Shown here: positions 1 through 10,347 of the stretch, piece after piece
Numbering within the stretch: the stretch's first letter is position 1
Layout: each line of letters opens with the position of its first letter
Assembly (NCBI GenBank): GCA_030789695.1
Contig: CM061134.1
Span: 63,353,370 to 63,417,369 of the forward strand
DNA length: 64,000 bases
Direction: 5' to 3'
From: Scilla litardierei
Lineage: Eukaryota > Streptophyta > Magnoliopsida > Asparagales > Asparagaceae
Notes under the pieces: model-generated
What the model was told of the DNA's origin: nothing
Seen by the model: the letters and a program-made list of their open reading frames with translations, nothing else
Databases searched by the model: none
Translations under genes and position numbers: made by a program

Positions 1-508
1 GATCTGCGCCGCGTGGCGCAACGAGATTGCGCCACGCGGCGCTCCTTTAAATCCAATTTCTGGGGGTTTTAAACCCCTTTTCTCCCTCAAAAAATCACCA
101 AAAATACCTAAAAGGCCCAGAAAATTCCCAAAAAATTCTGGAAAATCCCCAAGACCCCTAGGAGTACCTGAAAATAGGAAAAGGAGAAATTAGCCCATTT
201 GATGTGAAAATAAATATAATGGCTATAATAAACACAATATTGACCTCCCAATATTCCATATAAATTATTCACATGCTCAAATAAATCCCAAAAAATGTCG
301 ATATTATCAAAATAATGGTAGGAGCATATGAAAAATAATAGGAAGTCAATAAGAACGATAAAAACCATTTTTTATGCCAAGAATGAGAGTAAGCTCCTAA
401 AATGTTATGAAATGAAAATATACCCAAAAAGAGCAACATTAAATATAATTCTTAGCACAAAATGGGGGTAGTTAGGGGGTATAAATATACAATTTTCACT
501 CCGAATCA
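1..508 (-). repeat. 3' LTR (partial) of the TR-GAG-like element
   Basis: This is the internal-side portion of the 3' LTR. On the minus strand it begins TGATTCGGAG at 508, directly after the polypurine tract. Positions 6-42 form a perfect 16-bp stem with a 5-base loop (gcgccgcgtggcgcaa and its complement), also present at 4692-4728. Confidence 0.85.
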
Positions 509-521
509 CACCCCCCAACTA
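509..521 (-). other. Polypurine tract
   Basis: On the minus strand it reads TAGTTGGGGGGTG and abuts the 3' LTR start. This is where plus-strand DNA synthesis would be primed. Confidence 0.75.
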
Positions 522-1687
522 GCTTTTTGCTAGTCCCTAGCAAAATATGCGATAAATTCGGATTAAATGGAAAAACATGCACCAACTCAAGATATCTTCA
601 TGGCACACTCAAAATGGTATTTCCAATTGATTTCAAAGCCAATATACCAAATATATGAAAGTAAACAACAAATGAGACTCTCTCCAATCCAATTCAAAGA
701 AAAGTAAGGAAATAAGCCATGTATCACACGTATCGGGATATCACGATGTCAAAATTTCCATTTTTCATGAAAATGGCCAAAACGAAAAAAATTTCATCTA
801 AGTTGTGGGAGAGGAGATTGCATCACTCATGTTGCTTATTCTTTCATTTTTTTCATTCATTTTTCTTTTCTTTTCTTTTTTTTCTTTTTTTTCTTTTTTG
901 TTTTTTGTTTTTTGATATTTATGTTTTGCATTCACGCGATAACGCCATAAATGCAAACACGACCACATTTTCATACACGCGATGACGCTATATATGCAAA
1001 TGGATGGAATGATTCCCTAAATCTCATCTTTGGCGTCCTCCCCAATGTTTCGTGGGGCACCGGCTACTCGATTTGATTAGAAAAACCATTCACTTTTACT
1101 ACTATCTTTTTCTCATTCTCCAACACAAATTAGCAACTCATCCACCCACTTCTAAGAAGAAAACAAAGCATGCACAATTGGCCAAATCCAATCCAATTAG
1201 AAACTACACCATCCATCCCAACATGAAATCGCTTACACCAAACTTTTCCCAAATTATTTCGAAGAAAGCATCACGACATATGAAATAACTTCATACATGG
1301 TATATTAACATATGAATCCAATTTGGAAAAGAAATGAAACATGTCAATCCAACATCGAGAAGTTGATACCAAAATGATAATCCGAAAAAATTGCATGGCA
1401 TTAAGCATATATGGACTAAGCAAAGCTAATGGTGTAGGAATGAGAAAGCCAAAATATGATATGCAATGAATTCATGGAATGAGGCGAGACTTGGAGGAAT
1501 CTCAAAAAAAAAATTTAGGCCAAAATCCTAACAAACCTAAAGATTCTAACACTCTCCCCCCAACTTAAAATAAGCATTGTCCTCAATGTTGGGAGAGTAC
1601 TAGATCTTGGCAAAAGATCCTAGAAAAGAAAAAGAAAAGCATACGAAAGCAAAATGCAAAAGCAAACTAACTTTTAATTTTATTTAT
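522..1687 (-). other. Non-coding 3' internal region of the TR-GAG-like element
   Basis: There is no credible gene here. It holds a T/C-rich tract near 840-915, two short repeats of cgcgatgacgct type near 930-1000, and at about 1540-1600 a minus-strand segment reading ATTGAGGACAATGC followed by AGTTGGGGGGAGAG. A gagGACAATG-plus-G-run motif like this is common in the 3' region of Athila-type elements (from memory). It may be a secondary polypurine tract. Confidence 0.55.
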
Positions 1688-2299
1688 TTACACTACATGG
1701 AAAGAACACACCGTGGTAAATGGCGGATCTCGAATGTATAACGGTGGTGGTAGATGCTCGATCATATCCTTTTGCTCCTCCGCCAGCTGCTTTGGAGCTA
1801 GGCCACCACCGGCCTCCTTGGATTCCAGCAATGCAACTCCAAGTATCTCCTTTTGATAATATGTGGTATGTGGGAGACGAGCTGCATCAATCCAAGCCAT
1901 GTCCTCATGCCCTGCAAAAGCATTCCAAAACGGGTCGTCAAAACAAATAAAAGAATTTAAATGCAATGGACGACAATCTGAAGCAAAAATATGTGGAAGT
2001 GCAAATTGGGCTTCAGAAATGCAAGGCATGAGATGGTGGAAACTTCCCTGAAATGCGGTGCTAGATGTGGCATGATGCACGGCCTCAGGAGGAGGTGGAA
2101 GTGGCTGCAGAGGGAAAACTAGAGTAAGAGGGAGCTCGGGCTCAGAATATACAATCTCGCAATCTCCGTCGCTATCCTCTTCCTCGATATCAATATCAAC
2201 ATCAATGATCTCTGCGGCACTCCCCACATTTGATAACTGCTCCTCACAAACCTCCTCGATGACTGGCAAGTGCGCATCCTGAGGCGAGGGAAGTGACAT
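1688..2299 (-). CDS. Acidic C-terminal extension of the gag ORF, after a TAG stop
   Basis: This 203-codon frame is contiguous and in frame with the gag ORF upstream; only one TAG separates them, and the next codon is ATG. The first 60 residues are strongly acidic (IEEEDSDGD), followed by a proline-rich stretch. No domain is recognised. It is either the end of one long gag-like protein made by readthrough or re-initiation, or the result of one nonsense mutation. Confidence 0.55.
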   Translation of the reverse strand: MSLPSPQDAHLPVIEEVCEEQLSNVGSAAEIIDVDIDIEEEDSDGDCEIVYSEPELPLTLVFPLQPLPPPPEAVHHATSSTAFQGSFHHLMPCISEAQFALPHIFASDCRPLHLNSFICFDDPFWNAFAGHEDMAWIDAARLPHTTYYQKEILGVALLESKEAGGGLAPKQLAEEQKDMIEHLPPPLYIRDPPFTTVCSFHVV

Positions 2300-3346
2300 C
2301 TATGATAGGACTGGAGGTATACATGTCTCGGGCAAATCCAAGCACGCATCATCCTCGCCATCCCAGAAATAGCTCATCTCAGTCGTCCTCCCAAAATACT
2401 CAACCGCCTCGACCTGTGAAGCTAACTCTGAAGTGGGTTGTGGATCAGGCCACATGGTGTCCTCAACCCGCTCTCGGCCATCATGCACATCCACTTCATC
2501 CTCAACCTCAAAATGAAAATGCATCGTGTCACCATCATGGTCGACACGCACTCCATCATCTATCTCCTCCGACTCATCAAAATATAATCTGTCAATATCT
2601 TCTACCTGGCTCTCATGCAACCCATCCTCCTGCTCTGCTCTATATCCCATGGGGTCGCAAGAAAAAGAGCCCAAAGGTGGCTCCTCAAGCTGACACTGAA
2701 CCTGCAGCTCTGCATCCTGAAGTGGAAACTGGGACTGGCCATCATCCTCATATCCAAGTGACGGCTCTCCAGATGGCACAGTCCGCTCCCACTCTGCAAG
2801 GTCCCTCAGGTAACACCACGAATCCTCGGTCGAATAATCAAAGAATGTCCCACCGCAGCTCATCTGCACCAAATCTCGCCCAGATGGCGATAATCCTGTG
2901 TAGAAGATCTGCAGAAGATGATCCTCGTGAAAGCTCTGGTGTGGGCACGCAAGCACCAAATCTGTGAACCTCTGCCAAGTCTGATGGTAGGCCTCCCACT
3001 CAGACTGGATAAAGCTCTCTATTTGCTCCACGGCCTGCCGCCCCTGTACCTGCTCCAAAAAGATAGGTAAAAATACCCGGAGAAATTCAGCCTGAAATGA
3101 CAACCAAGTAAAATGTGAGTCGAGAGACAATGAGTCAAACCACAATCTAGCATCATCTTGTAAAGAATCGGGAAAGAATCTAAAATATATGCAATCATCA
3201 TCGATATTCCCACCAAGACATGAATGCATCCAATCTTCAAAATTTTTAATATGTAAGTGAGGGTTCTTCCACTCCGTGCCATGAAAGTATGGCGGAAGTA
3301 GGATATCCTCCAAATCAACGTCCGAAAAATTTGAAGGTGATGCCAT
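2300..3346 (-). CDS. Athila-type gag-like protein of the TR-GAG-like element
   Basis: The likely start is the ATG at 3346-3344, giving a protein beginning MASPSNFSDVDL. An upstream in-frame ATG at 3433 would add a hydrophobic run and is less likely. The N-terminal two thirds resembles plant retrotransposon gag: a DARLWFDSL segment, F-x-AEFLRVFLPIF, the W-E-A-Y-x-x-W-x-R-F-T-D-L motif and QIFYTGLSPSGRD. The C-terminal part is acidic, and no zinc knuckle is visible. The ORF ends in a single TAG at 2300-2302, followed at once by an in-frame ATG opening the next ORF. It presumably forms the capsid-like particle; whether this copy is functional is unknown. Confidence 0.75.
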   Translation of the reverse strand: MASPSNFSDVDLEDILLPPYFHGTEWKNPHLHIKNFEDWMHSCLGGNIDDDCIYFRFFPDSLQDDARLWFDSLSLDSHFTWLSFQAEFLRVFLPIFLEQVQGRQAVEQIESFIQSEWEAYHQTWQRFTDLVLACPHQSFHEDHLLQIFYTGLSPSGRDLVQMSCGGTFFDYSTEDSWCYLRDLAEWERTVPSGEPSLGYEDDGQSQFPLQDAELQVQCQLEEPPLGSFSCDPMGYRAEQEDGLHESQVEDIDRLYFDESEEIDDGVRVDHDGDTMHFHFEVEDEVDVHDGRERVEDTMWPDPQPTSELASQVEAVEYFGRTTEMSYFWDGEDDACLDLPETCIPPVLS

Positions 3347-3500
3347 GTTGTTAAAAAAATTTTCACAAAACAAATGAAAATAAACAACCAAACGACTCAA
3401 AAGTGGAAAATAAACAAATAGAAAGACACACACTAAGAGATAGGAGTATCACACTAAAAGTTTCAAAATCAATCAAAAAATGCTACTACTAGAAACCGTT

Positions 3501-3519
3501 GTCCCCGGCAACGGCGCCA
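3501..3519 (-). other. Primer-binding site (Athila type)
   Basis: On the minus strand it reads TGGCGCCGTTGCCGGGGAC, two bases inside the 5' LTR end at 3522. This is the usual Athila-type site, attributed to tRNA-Asp (from memory), and it fixes the orientation as minus. Confidence 0.85.
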
Positions 3520-3521
3520 AT

Positions 3522-5194
3522 TGGTTGACTCGGAAAACGCGCAAGTGCACGCCTTCCACTCCCAAGCGTAGGAGCATCAATGCAATATAAAAATAACCGG
3601 TGAGTACCGGGTCGGATCACAGGGACAAGTCGTTCTACGTTCACAAATTTGATCGATAAAGAAAATTAAAGTGTTTTACAACTACCCAAATTACGGTGGA
3701 TGAGAGGAGGAAAAAGTGTGGCGAAACTAAAATTCTAACCTAAGTGTCTAGGGTTAGAGAGCCAAAAGGAGAAATTAGGGTAGCAAGGCGAGGAGCATGG
3801 GTTGTGAATTCACTAATGTTGGTGTTAATTAAGCACAAATTACCCTCATATACTTCAATTGGTCATCTGGCTAAGGAAGCCCAATCGAAGAATTTAACAA
3901 TAAAGGACATCACAATTAGCAATAGGGATGGACGTATAATCGAACACTAATCAAATTACGAGCATGACATTTTCTCAAATTGCCCTCTCGGGACTTGGCC
4001 AATAAAATTATGACCTAATTATACATCCAACATTAACAATATAATAGGCAAGAGGGAGTTAGGGCAATAATTAACACACAACATCAATAAATCACATCCC
4101 AAGCAATTCTACACTACTCAATCATCATGAAATCAAAGATGGAATTCTCATTCAAAAATAACCCAATATTCAATACAAATTGAGAGATGTGAAATTACAA
4201 AAGGGAGAGGAATGATTTCACCCAAAAATCTCTTCAAATGAAGCATCCCCTTCCACTTTAGCTCCTCCTCCTAGCTTCCTTCATCCTTTAATGGCCTCTT
4301 CCCCCTCCAAGCACTAGAAAAATTGGAGCCAGGGCTCCAAGAACCCTAAAAAACGCCAAGAACAAACCCCAAAACCGAGAGCTCTTCAAAAAACGCACAG
4401 CAGGCCCCTTTAATGTATTGCGGGTCGGATCCGGGTCGGATCCGACCCGCAAAACTCTCCCCAAACCCGCCCGCATCAGCGGGCGGGCCCCACATCGCCA
4501 GCGCGCGCGCTTCAGCTGAAAAAAACAAAACGGGCCGGCCGCTGGGCCGGCCCGTGCGCGCGCTTCTTTTTGTTATTTTATTTTATTTTTTTTTTTTTAA
4601 ATTAGAACAAAGCGGGCCGGCCACTGCAGGCCGGCCCGCTGAAATTAAAAAAAAACTTTTTTTTAAAATCTCCCAGCGGGCGGCCAGATCTGCGCCGCGT
4701 GGCGCAACGAGATTGCGCCACGCGGCGCTCCTTTAAATCCAATTTCTGGGGGTTTTAAACCCCTTTTCTCCCTCAAAAAATCACCAAAAATACCTAAAAG
4801 GCCCAGAAAATTTCCAAAAAATTCTGGAAAATCCCCAAGACCCCTAGGAGTACCTAAAAATAGGAAAAGGAGAAATTAGCCCATTTTATGTGAAAATAAA
4901 TATAATGGCTATAATAAACACAATATTGACCTCCCAATATTCTATATAAATTATTCACATGCTCAAATAAATCCCAAAAAATGTCGATATTATCAAAATA
5001 ATGGTAGGAGCATATGAAAAATAATAGGAAGTCAATAAGAACGATAAAACCCATTTTTTATGCCAAGAATGAGAGTAAGCTCCTAAAATGTTATGAAATG
5101 AAAATATACCCAAAAAGAGCAACATTAAATATAATTCTTAGCACAAAATGGGGGTAGTTAGTGGGTATAAATATACAATTTTCACTCCGAATCA
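3522..5194 (-). repeat. 5' LTR of the TR-GAG-like element (1,673 bp)
   Basis: It is bounded by TG...CA on the minus strand (TGATTCGGAG ... GTCAACCA). About 470-780 bases from its 5' end it holds strong inverted repeats: gcgggtcggatccgacccgc near 4430-4452, a 10-bp stem at 4531-4554, a 12-bp stem at 4611-4640 and a 16-bp stem at 4692-4728. A possible TATA-like ACATTAAAGG lies just downstream on the minus strand near 4410-4420. Confidence 0.9.
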
Positions 5195-5700
5195 GTTGCC
5201 CGGCCGTGTGATGGGTTGCCCGGCCGTGCACTGTCTCCTGCATAAAAAATTATTGACGTTTAGTCCTTTCAATTTGTCGACTCTCGCATATTATTATTAT
5301 TATTTTGAATAATAAAAGTGAATTGAGATAAATGAAAAACCCTAATGAAAAGTTGGATTGCCTACTAAGAAGTGCTCTTTTTAAGTCGTGAGCTTCACTC
5401 CCATGACATTAATCGTTCAGTGCAAAGGGGATCGTTTGCATCCCCTAGTCATGCCTCACTTTTCTGAACGAAGGGATATAGATATTCTTTGATTTTTCTT
5501 TTCCCTCGTCAGTGGGGCTTGGATTTTCAACAGTGGCCTTCTTCTTCTTGGTCTTCTTCCCCGACTTCTTCACTAATGGGGTGTGTTGGTGGCATGGGGG
5601 TGTGCCTCCTCGTTAATTAAGTTTCCCCGCACACAAGAGTTAGACGTTATCAATGAATTAGGCAAGTGAATTTTACAAGGCGTGATTTTTTAAATTTATA
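5195..5700 (-). pseudogene. Athila A1: post-pol region, broken
   Basis: At 5355-5405 the minus strand carries a conserved-looking Athila segment, AGCTCACGACTTAAA followed by GCACTTCTTAGTAGGCAATC. I associate this with the region just after the integrase end (from memory). Upstream there is only a lysine-rich linker and then protease, so RT, RNase H and integrase are missing. Near 5195-5230 the box gttgcccggccgtg occurs twice, perhaps a remnant of this element's own LTR box array. Frames are broken throughout. Confidence 0.5.
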
Positions 5701-6434
5701 TTTGAGAGAGTTGAGTTTAGGCGAGGCCACACTTCGAGAATTGTGTACTCTTTTCCATCACCGCCTTCGATTTTGGCGCTTCCTTGTCGGCTTCTTTATC
5801 AACATGCACTGGGGCTTCAAATATTTTCTTGGTCATCACGTCCGGTACATCGATCCTGTAGGAAGCATTCCTTATAGGGTTTGTCTACATATATTTTCGA
5901 AATTCGAATTCCATTTTATTGTTCCCCACGTTGAAGGAGAGATTGACATTGTTCACATCTATCAAGGCACTGGCGGTAGCTAGGAACGGTATTCCTATGG
6001 TGATCGGGGTTTGTGTGTCCTCGTCCATTTCCATCACAACAAATTCACAGGGGATGGTTAGCTCACCCACTCGAACCAACGTCATTGAGGGTTCCAATTG
6101 GATACTTGATCGACCGGTCAGCTAGTTGGAGTGAGATCATGGTAGGCTCGGGCTCGCCCATGTGAAGCTTCTTGCATGTGGAGAGGGGTATGAGGCTAAC
6201 ACTAGCAGTGAGATCACATAAGGCTCCCTGAATAGAAACATCGTTAATCGTGCATGGTATGTAGAAGATACTCGGATCTACAAGCTTCTTAGTAAGCTTA
6301 TTTTGGAGGATGGCGCTACATTCTTTGGATAGAGAAATTATAGCCTTCTTCTTGCGCGCCATCAACTCCTTAAGAAACTTGCCAAATGATGGGATTTCAG
6401 AGAGTGCATCAAGGAACAAGATATTGAGGTGCAA
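5701..6434 (-). pseudogene. Athila A1: aspartic protease region, frameshifted
   Basis: The minus strand encodes an Athila-type retropepsin. The N-terminal part (6434-6063) has the hydrophobic IQGALCDLTASVSLIPLS stretch, where the usual D-x-G-A-S active site reads CDLTAS. The C-terminal part (6097-5885) has VVMEMDEDTQTPITIGIPFLAT. The two parts are in different frames, so one frameshift lies near 6063-6097. The active-site Gly is replaced, so the enzyme is dead. Remnant linker coding (APVHVDKEADKEAPKSK) continues to about 5700. Confidence 0.75.
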
Positions 6435-6470
6435 CTACTTGAGGATCTCTGCGAACTTCCCATATTTCTC

Positions 6471-6953
6471 CTAAAGCTTTGCCTTCGCTAAGCTCTGAGG
6501 AAAGGTGGCCTGCTGTGTGTAGACTCTGGGAGTCGTAGTGGGTGCATCTTGGTCCTCCTTTTCTGCCATATCATCCTTATCATCATCCTTCATAATGGCT
6601 ATGGGCGATTTGTCAACATGGGCATCCGCATGATCTATATTGGTAAGTGCACTCCTAGGTGGCTCCTTCAGCTCCTTCCCACTTCTTAGCATTACGACAG
6701 CGATCTAGACCATGTGGTTCTGCACAGGCTATCCTAGTAGCTACCCCTGAGTACTGGTCATCTGGCTCAACTACTAGACAATGTGGGCTACTTGGGTCTC
6801 AATCACTTTGTTGTGGGAGGTGACGGTGTTCAGCCTGGAGTTTATCTGCTGAATCGACATCTGGAAGTGTTCATTTTTCTGCCCTTAGGCTACAATAAAA
6901 TTCTCCATAAGACTCTCCAGGCTAGATTTATGAGAGGGGCGGTTAGGCATACT
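6471..6953 (-). pseudogene. Athila A1: C-terminal gag and linker
   Basis: On the minus strand the sequence resumes mid-gag with SMPNRPSHKSSLESLMENF and continues through a coiled-coil-like stretch (QQINSRLNTVTSHNKVIE) to the MLRSGKELKEPP linker typical of the Athila gag-protease boundary. Several stops interrupt it. It continues the gag that breaks off near 35019, which shows the Copia array between them was inserted into A1. Confidence 0.75.
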
Positions 6954-7924
6954 TGTAGGATCAAAATAAGCCTAGGGTGAATAGGCTAATTAAATTTTTA
7001 CGGTCGGTAAATAATTTTTACTGTCGGTAAATAAATTTTACAGCGATAAATATTTCTATGTACAATAACAATCAAATTGTGTATGACAACAGCAGTAGCA
7101 AATTTATAGTGCAGAAGTAAAAGTCAGGTACAGAGAAACACCGAGATTTATCCAGGTTCAACTTATAAAAAGCCTACGTCCTGCCCCACAAGATTACTAA
7201 TCAATCAATCAATCAACCGCTTACAATACCTGTAAACTCGCACACCGCTAAAGATTCATCTAACATAATCTAGTAATCTTGCCTCAACTCACACCACGTG
7301 AATTGAGAATCCCTAAATCACAACACCTGTGACTCAACCCCCTTAGAATATAGTTTGACAATTTATTACAATATCAATACAAAAAGAAATTGCTAAAGAT
7401 AACAGAGTTTAGAATTTCTCAGTGTTTTCTCCGTTGTATTGATACATAGTAGTTGATGCTGAACTTTTGAGACTACTTGAAATTCTCCTTTCTGAACTAT
7501 CGTCTGGCTCCTGTCTTTCTTCTCTTCTTGCTTACTCTTCCACTTCTTTTTGAGTTGTGTGTCTTCTCTTCTGTTGTGCTCTCCTTCTCCATCCATAAGC
7601 CCATTTAAATAGGGATGAGAGGCCGGCCATCCATGTGTGAATCCCTTAAATATTTCGGCTAAGACCAATTGGTATGAGTGAACTGATTATGGCTGAATAT
7701 TGCATATCCTAACATCATAATCATCTCCTCTTGTGCATATAATCCATGGAATCATGCTCTCTTAACTACATTTACGTTAATTCATCATTTATGAGCATCT
7801 GATTTTATTTTGGCACAATTTCACTTTCCAAAGCATTATGAATGACTGCTATATTGTTAGTGATATTTAGGGATTTTTCAGGTGTCCCGAAGGGAACTAA
7901 ATCATCTCAAAGAAAAGGAGTACA

Positions 7925-8337
7925 TAACAGGCGACTGTAGAAGGAATGACAGGCGCCTGTGCAACCAAACAGGTGACTACCCAAACAACAGCAGTTGCCT
8001 GCCTTGAAAGAGCTGGAGCTGGAGAAAATGAAGCCCAACGACAATCGTCTGCAAGAGGATTGTCAGTTGACTGTAATATCTTACAGTCGCCTGTCATTTT
8101 CGCATCAGTCGCCTGATTTTCCAGATGCCTGAGGGAGCAAAAAGAGCCGACTTACTGTTAATTTAACATTTCTGTAGCAGGCGATTGAAGCACAAAAGAC
8201 AGTCGCCTGTGGATCACACAGGCGACTGTAATATTCAAGACAGTCGCATGTCTTCAGTTGGAAGCTACGTTGCCCACCAACCAGGCGACTGTCTGACCAA
8301 CGACAGTCGACTGGCATTTCTTCAGCAGTCAACTGAT
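7925..8337 (+). repeat. Array of caggcgactg boxes in solo LTR U3
   Basis: About 16 copies of a 10-base near-palindrome occur in alternating orientations: caggcgactg, its reverse complement cagtcgcctg, and variants such as caggcgcctg and cagtcgactg. Spacing is irregular (10-50 bases), so this is neither a simple tandem repeat nor a CRISPR. The array lies 240-650 bases from the LTR 5' end and upstream of the TATA-like sequence near 8698. Confidence 0.8.
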
Positions 8338-8386
8338 CGGGGTTTTTCGCCCAAATTCTGGGTTGCGAGAAATGTGGTTTTCTTAA

Positions 8387-8619
8387 GGATTATTTAGTAC
8401 CGACCCCCTGTGTTTTCTCCATAATTAGTATCACCCCCTATGGTTTCAATTATTAGTAAGACCCCCCTGATGTATCCAATTTGGACTCCCCCGCCCCCTG
8501 TTTGGAGGGGACGGGGAAGTCCAAATTGGATACATCAGGGTGGATCTTTCTAATAATTGAAACCATAGGGGGTGTTGCTAAATACAGCGAAACCATAGGG
8601 TGTCGGTACTAAATAACCC
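8387..8619. mobile_element. Foldback element (about 233 bp)
   Basis: Two arms of about 110 bp are inverted repeats of each other, starting ggattatttagtaccgac and ending gtcggtactaaataaccc. They meet at a GC-rich centre near 8490-8515. Flanks ttttcttaa (8378-8386) and ttttctttaa (8620-8629) look like an imperfect 9-10 bp target duplication, which would suit a Mutator-like foldback. There is no ORF. A single arm recurs at 10774-10855. Confidence 0.7.
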
Positions 8620-10347
8620 TTTTCTTTAACCATATTTTTCTCCAGTTTCTATGGATCGTTGGATGACATTTTGGAGGGATGAGATGCAACCCCTAGGGGG
8701 TATAAAACACTACTATTCAGATGTAATAAAGAGATAACTTAATTTTTTAGTATTTTAGGTCATCTTCTTCCTTAAGAAGGGGATTAAGGTTTTGGAGAGC
8801 TTGGAGTTTTCTGATCTCGTTTTTGCAATTGCTGGGATTGATTGATGATTGAGGAAGCTAGTACTTGGTGACAAATCTCTAACTCTCTTACTCTTATACA
8901 TTTTCTTTCATTTTTTGTATTGAACTATGTCTATTTATATGAATGCTTATTCTATTCTTGATATGTTAGGCTGAATTCATTATGTTGGTGTTTTGGATTG
9001 ACGTAGAATGTTTTGATTGCTTTGCTAATGTTAATTACCATCACCTCTTGTTAATCCATGTTGTTGGGTGAAATAAGCTTATAATTAATTGGGTTTGATA
9101 CTATCCACGGAGGAGCCGAAGAACGATGGTGTTTCGTAATTGTTGCATCCATGTATCCAATGTGTATTGCATATCTTGAAATGAATGCAAGAGCCCTTCA
9201 ATCCATATTCCATAATTTAGAAGCTTAATTCACCCAACAACCCAAATTGTTAATTGGGTTGTGACCGTTTATCGAATCGTGTATTACCTGAAAGGGGCAG
9301 CAGAACGGTGGTTGTGTGATGCGCAACAGACCTACATGCACTATTCTCACATACCTTGAAATGGGTGTGAGAGTGATTCATGAGCTTTAATTAGGAGAAG
9401 AACCCAATTAGCAATTACCTTTGGTGCACCCCATATGTGCTTAATTGATTTATTTCCTGATCCTCATAACTTGAAATGGATGAGTGATCGAGTTATCATA
9501 GAACTAACATTTAGCAGAGCAATTAAGTAATCCTACTGATATCCTCAACACCCGCACTCTCATTCTCCCTTGCATCCAAATCTTAGGACAATACCCTAAC
9601 TCTAGGGTACTTAGATAAATCCTCTATTCAAACAATCATTCACCCTCAAAGGGTGGTTAGAACCCTCAACCATTCTTTACATGATCTGACTATTTGTGTG
9701 AATTTGCAGATTAGTTCCGTCTTTGTGGATACGATCCCGTACTCACCGGGTATATTATTTGTCGACCTTGTACACTTGCAAGTATAACCTTTCAGGTCTA
9801 GTCATGAACCCTTCACACATTTCGGCAAAGAATAAATCAATGAAGACTAATCACTCCTTTAATGTTGACCAAGATCAAATGAATGACTAAGCAAATTCGG
9901 CCAAAGCGTTCTCATTTGAAGACTACTGTAAAGAGAAATAATTGCAAGCCAAGTGCTAAATGGCATGGCCCCACTAATTAATGAAGTATATCTCAAACTT
10001 TAAAATCCTTTATCTCCATATCCCGAACTCTGATTAGTGTGTTCTTGATACCGTTGGATTCGTCTCGTCGAGCTCATCAAAATGATATCCCATATGATAT
10101 GCTTTTATTGCAGAAAATCATTTGTTGACCATTTGCATGAAACCCCATTTTAAATTTCCTTTTGCATGAAATCACTTTTCATGAACATATCCATGTCCAT
10201 TTGCATGAAACCACATTACGATTCCTCTTGTCATGGACAACATAATTATGGCATATGATAACCTGCACAATACAGAGCACACACGTCAAAAAGTTCAGCA
10301 GTGTTTGTTCACATCAAACAAGAGCTCATCGAATGTTATACTCAATA

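Larger units (their letters stand above)
1..5194 (-). mobile_element. TR-GAG-like non-autonomous Athila-related LTR retrotransposon (left end outside window)
   Basis: Positions 1-508 and 4687-5194 are direct repeats of equal length with about six substitutions and no indel, so they are parts of two LTRs. Read on the minus strand the order is 5' LTR (3522-5194), primer-binding site (3501-3519), gag-like ORF, polypurine tract (509-521) and 3' LTR (1-508, cut by the window edge). The 3-kb internal region has no protease, RT, RNase H or integrase, as in gag-only TR-GAG elements, so mobilisation by an Athila partner is inferred. About 1.2% LTR divergence suggests a fairly recent insertion. The flank right of the LTR is gttgc; the other target-site copy lies outside the window. 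Confidence 0.85.
7684..9804 (+). mobile_element. Solo LTR, Gypsy-type (2,121 bp), inside the Copia LTR
   Basis: It is bounded by TG (tgattatggc) and CA (ggtctagtca), flanked by the 5-bp target duplication tgaac, and absent from the homologous LTR at 31005-32293. The 3' end (gtacacttgcaag just before the terminus) resembles Athila/Tat-type LTR ends. A TATA-like ggtataaaac lies at 8698-8707. No coding region is present, and no internal sequence remains. Confidence 0.85.
6954..10347 (-). repeat. 3' LTR of Copia C2, split by a solo LTR
   Basis: It matches the LTR at 31005-32293 on both sides of an insertion at 7684-9804. The net length is about 1.27 kb. It begins tgtaggatc at 6954 as the other copy does at 31005, and ends ctcaata, a mutated form of ctcaaca. 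A short duplication, tgaac, borders the insertion (7679-7683 and 9805-9809). Confidence 0.85.

Noticed and set aside
719..1288. Small ORFs of 88 and 78 codons in the TR-GAG-like internal region
   Set aside because: They are on the strand opposite to the element, run through T/C tracts, and show no domain.
7925..8337. CRISPR-like spacing of caggcgactg repeats
   Set aside because: The repeats are only 10 bases long, occur in both orientations with irregular spacing, and sit inside a plant LTR bounded by a target duplication.
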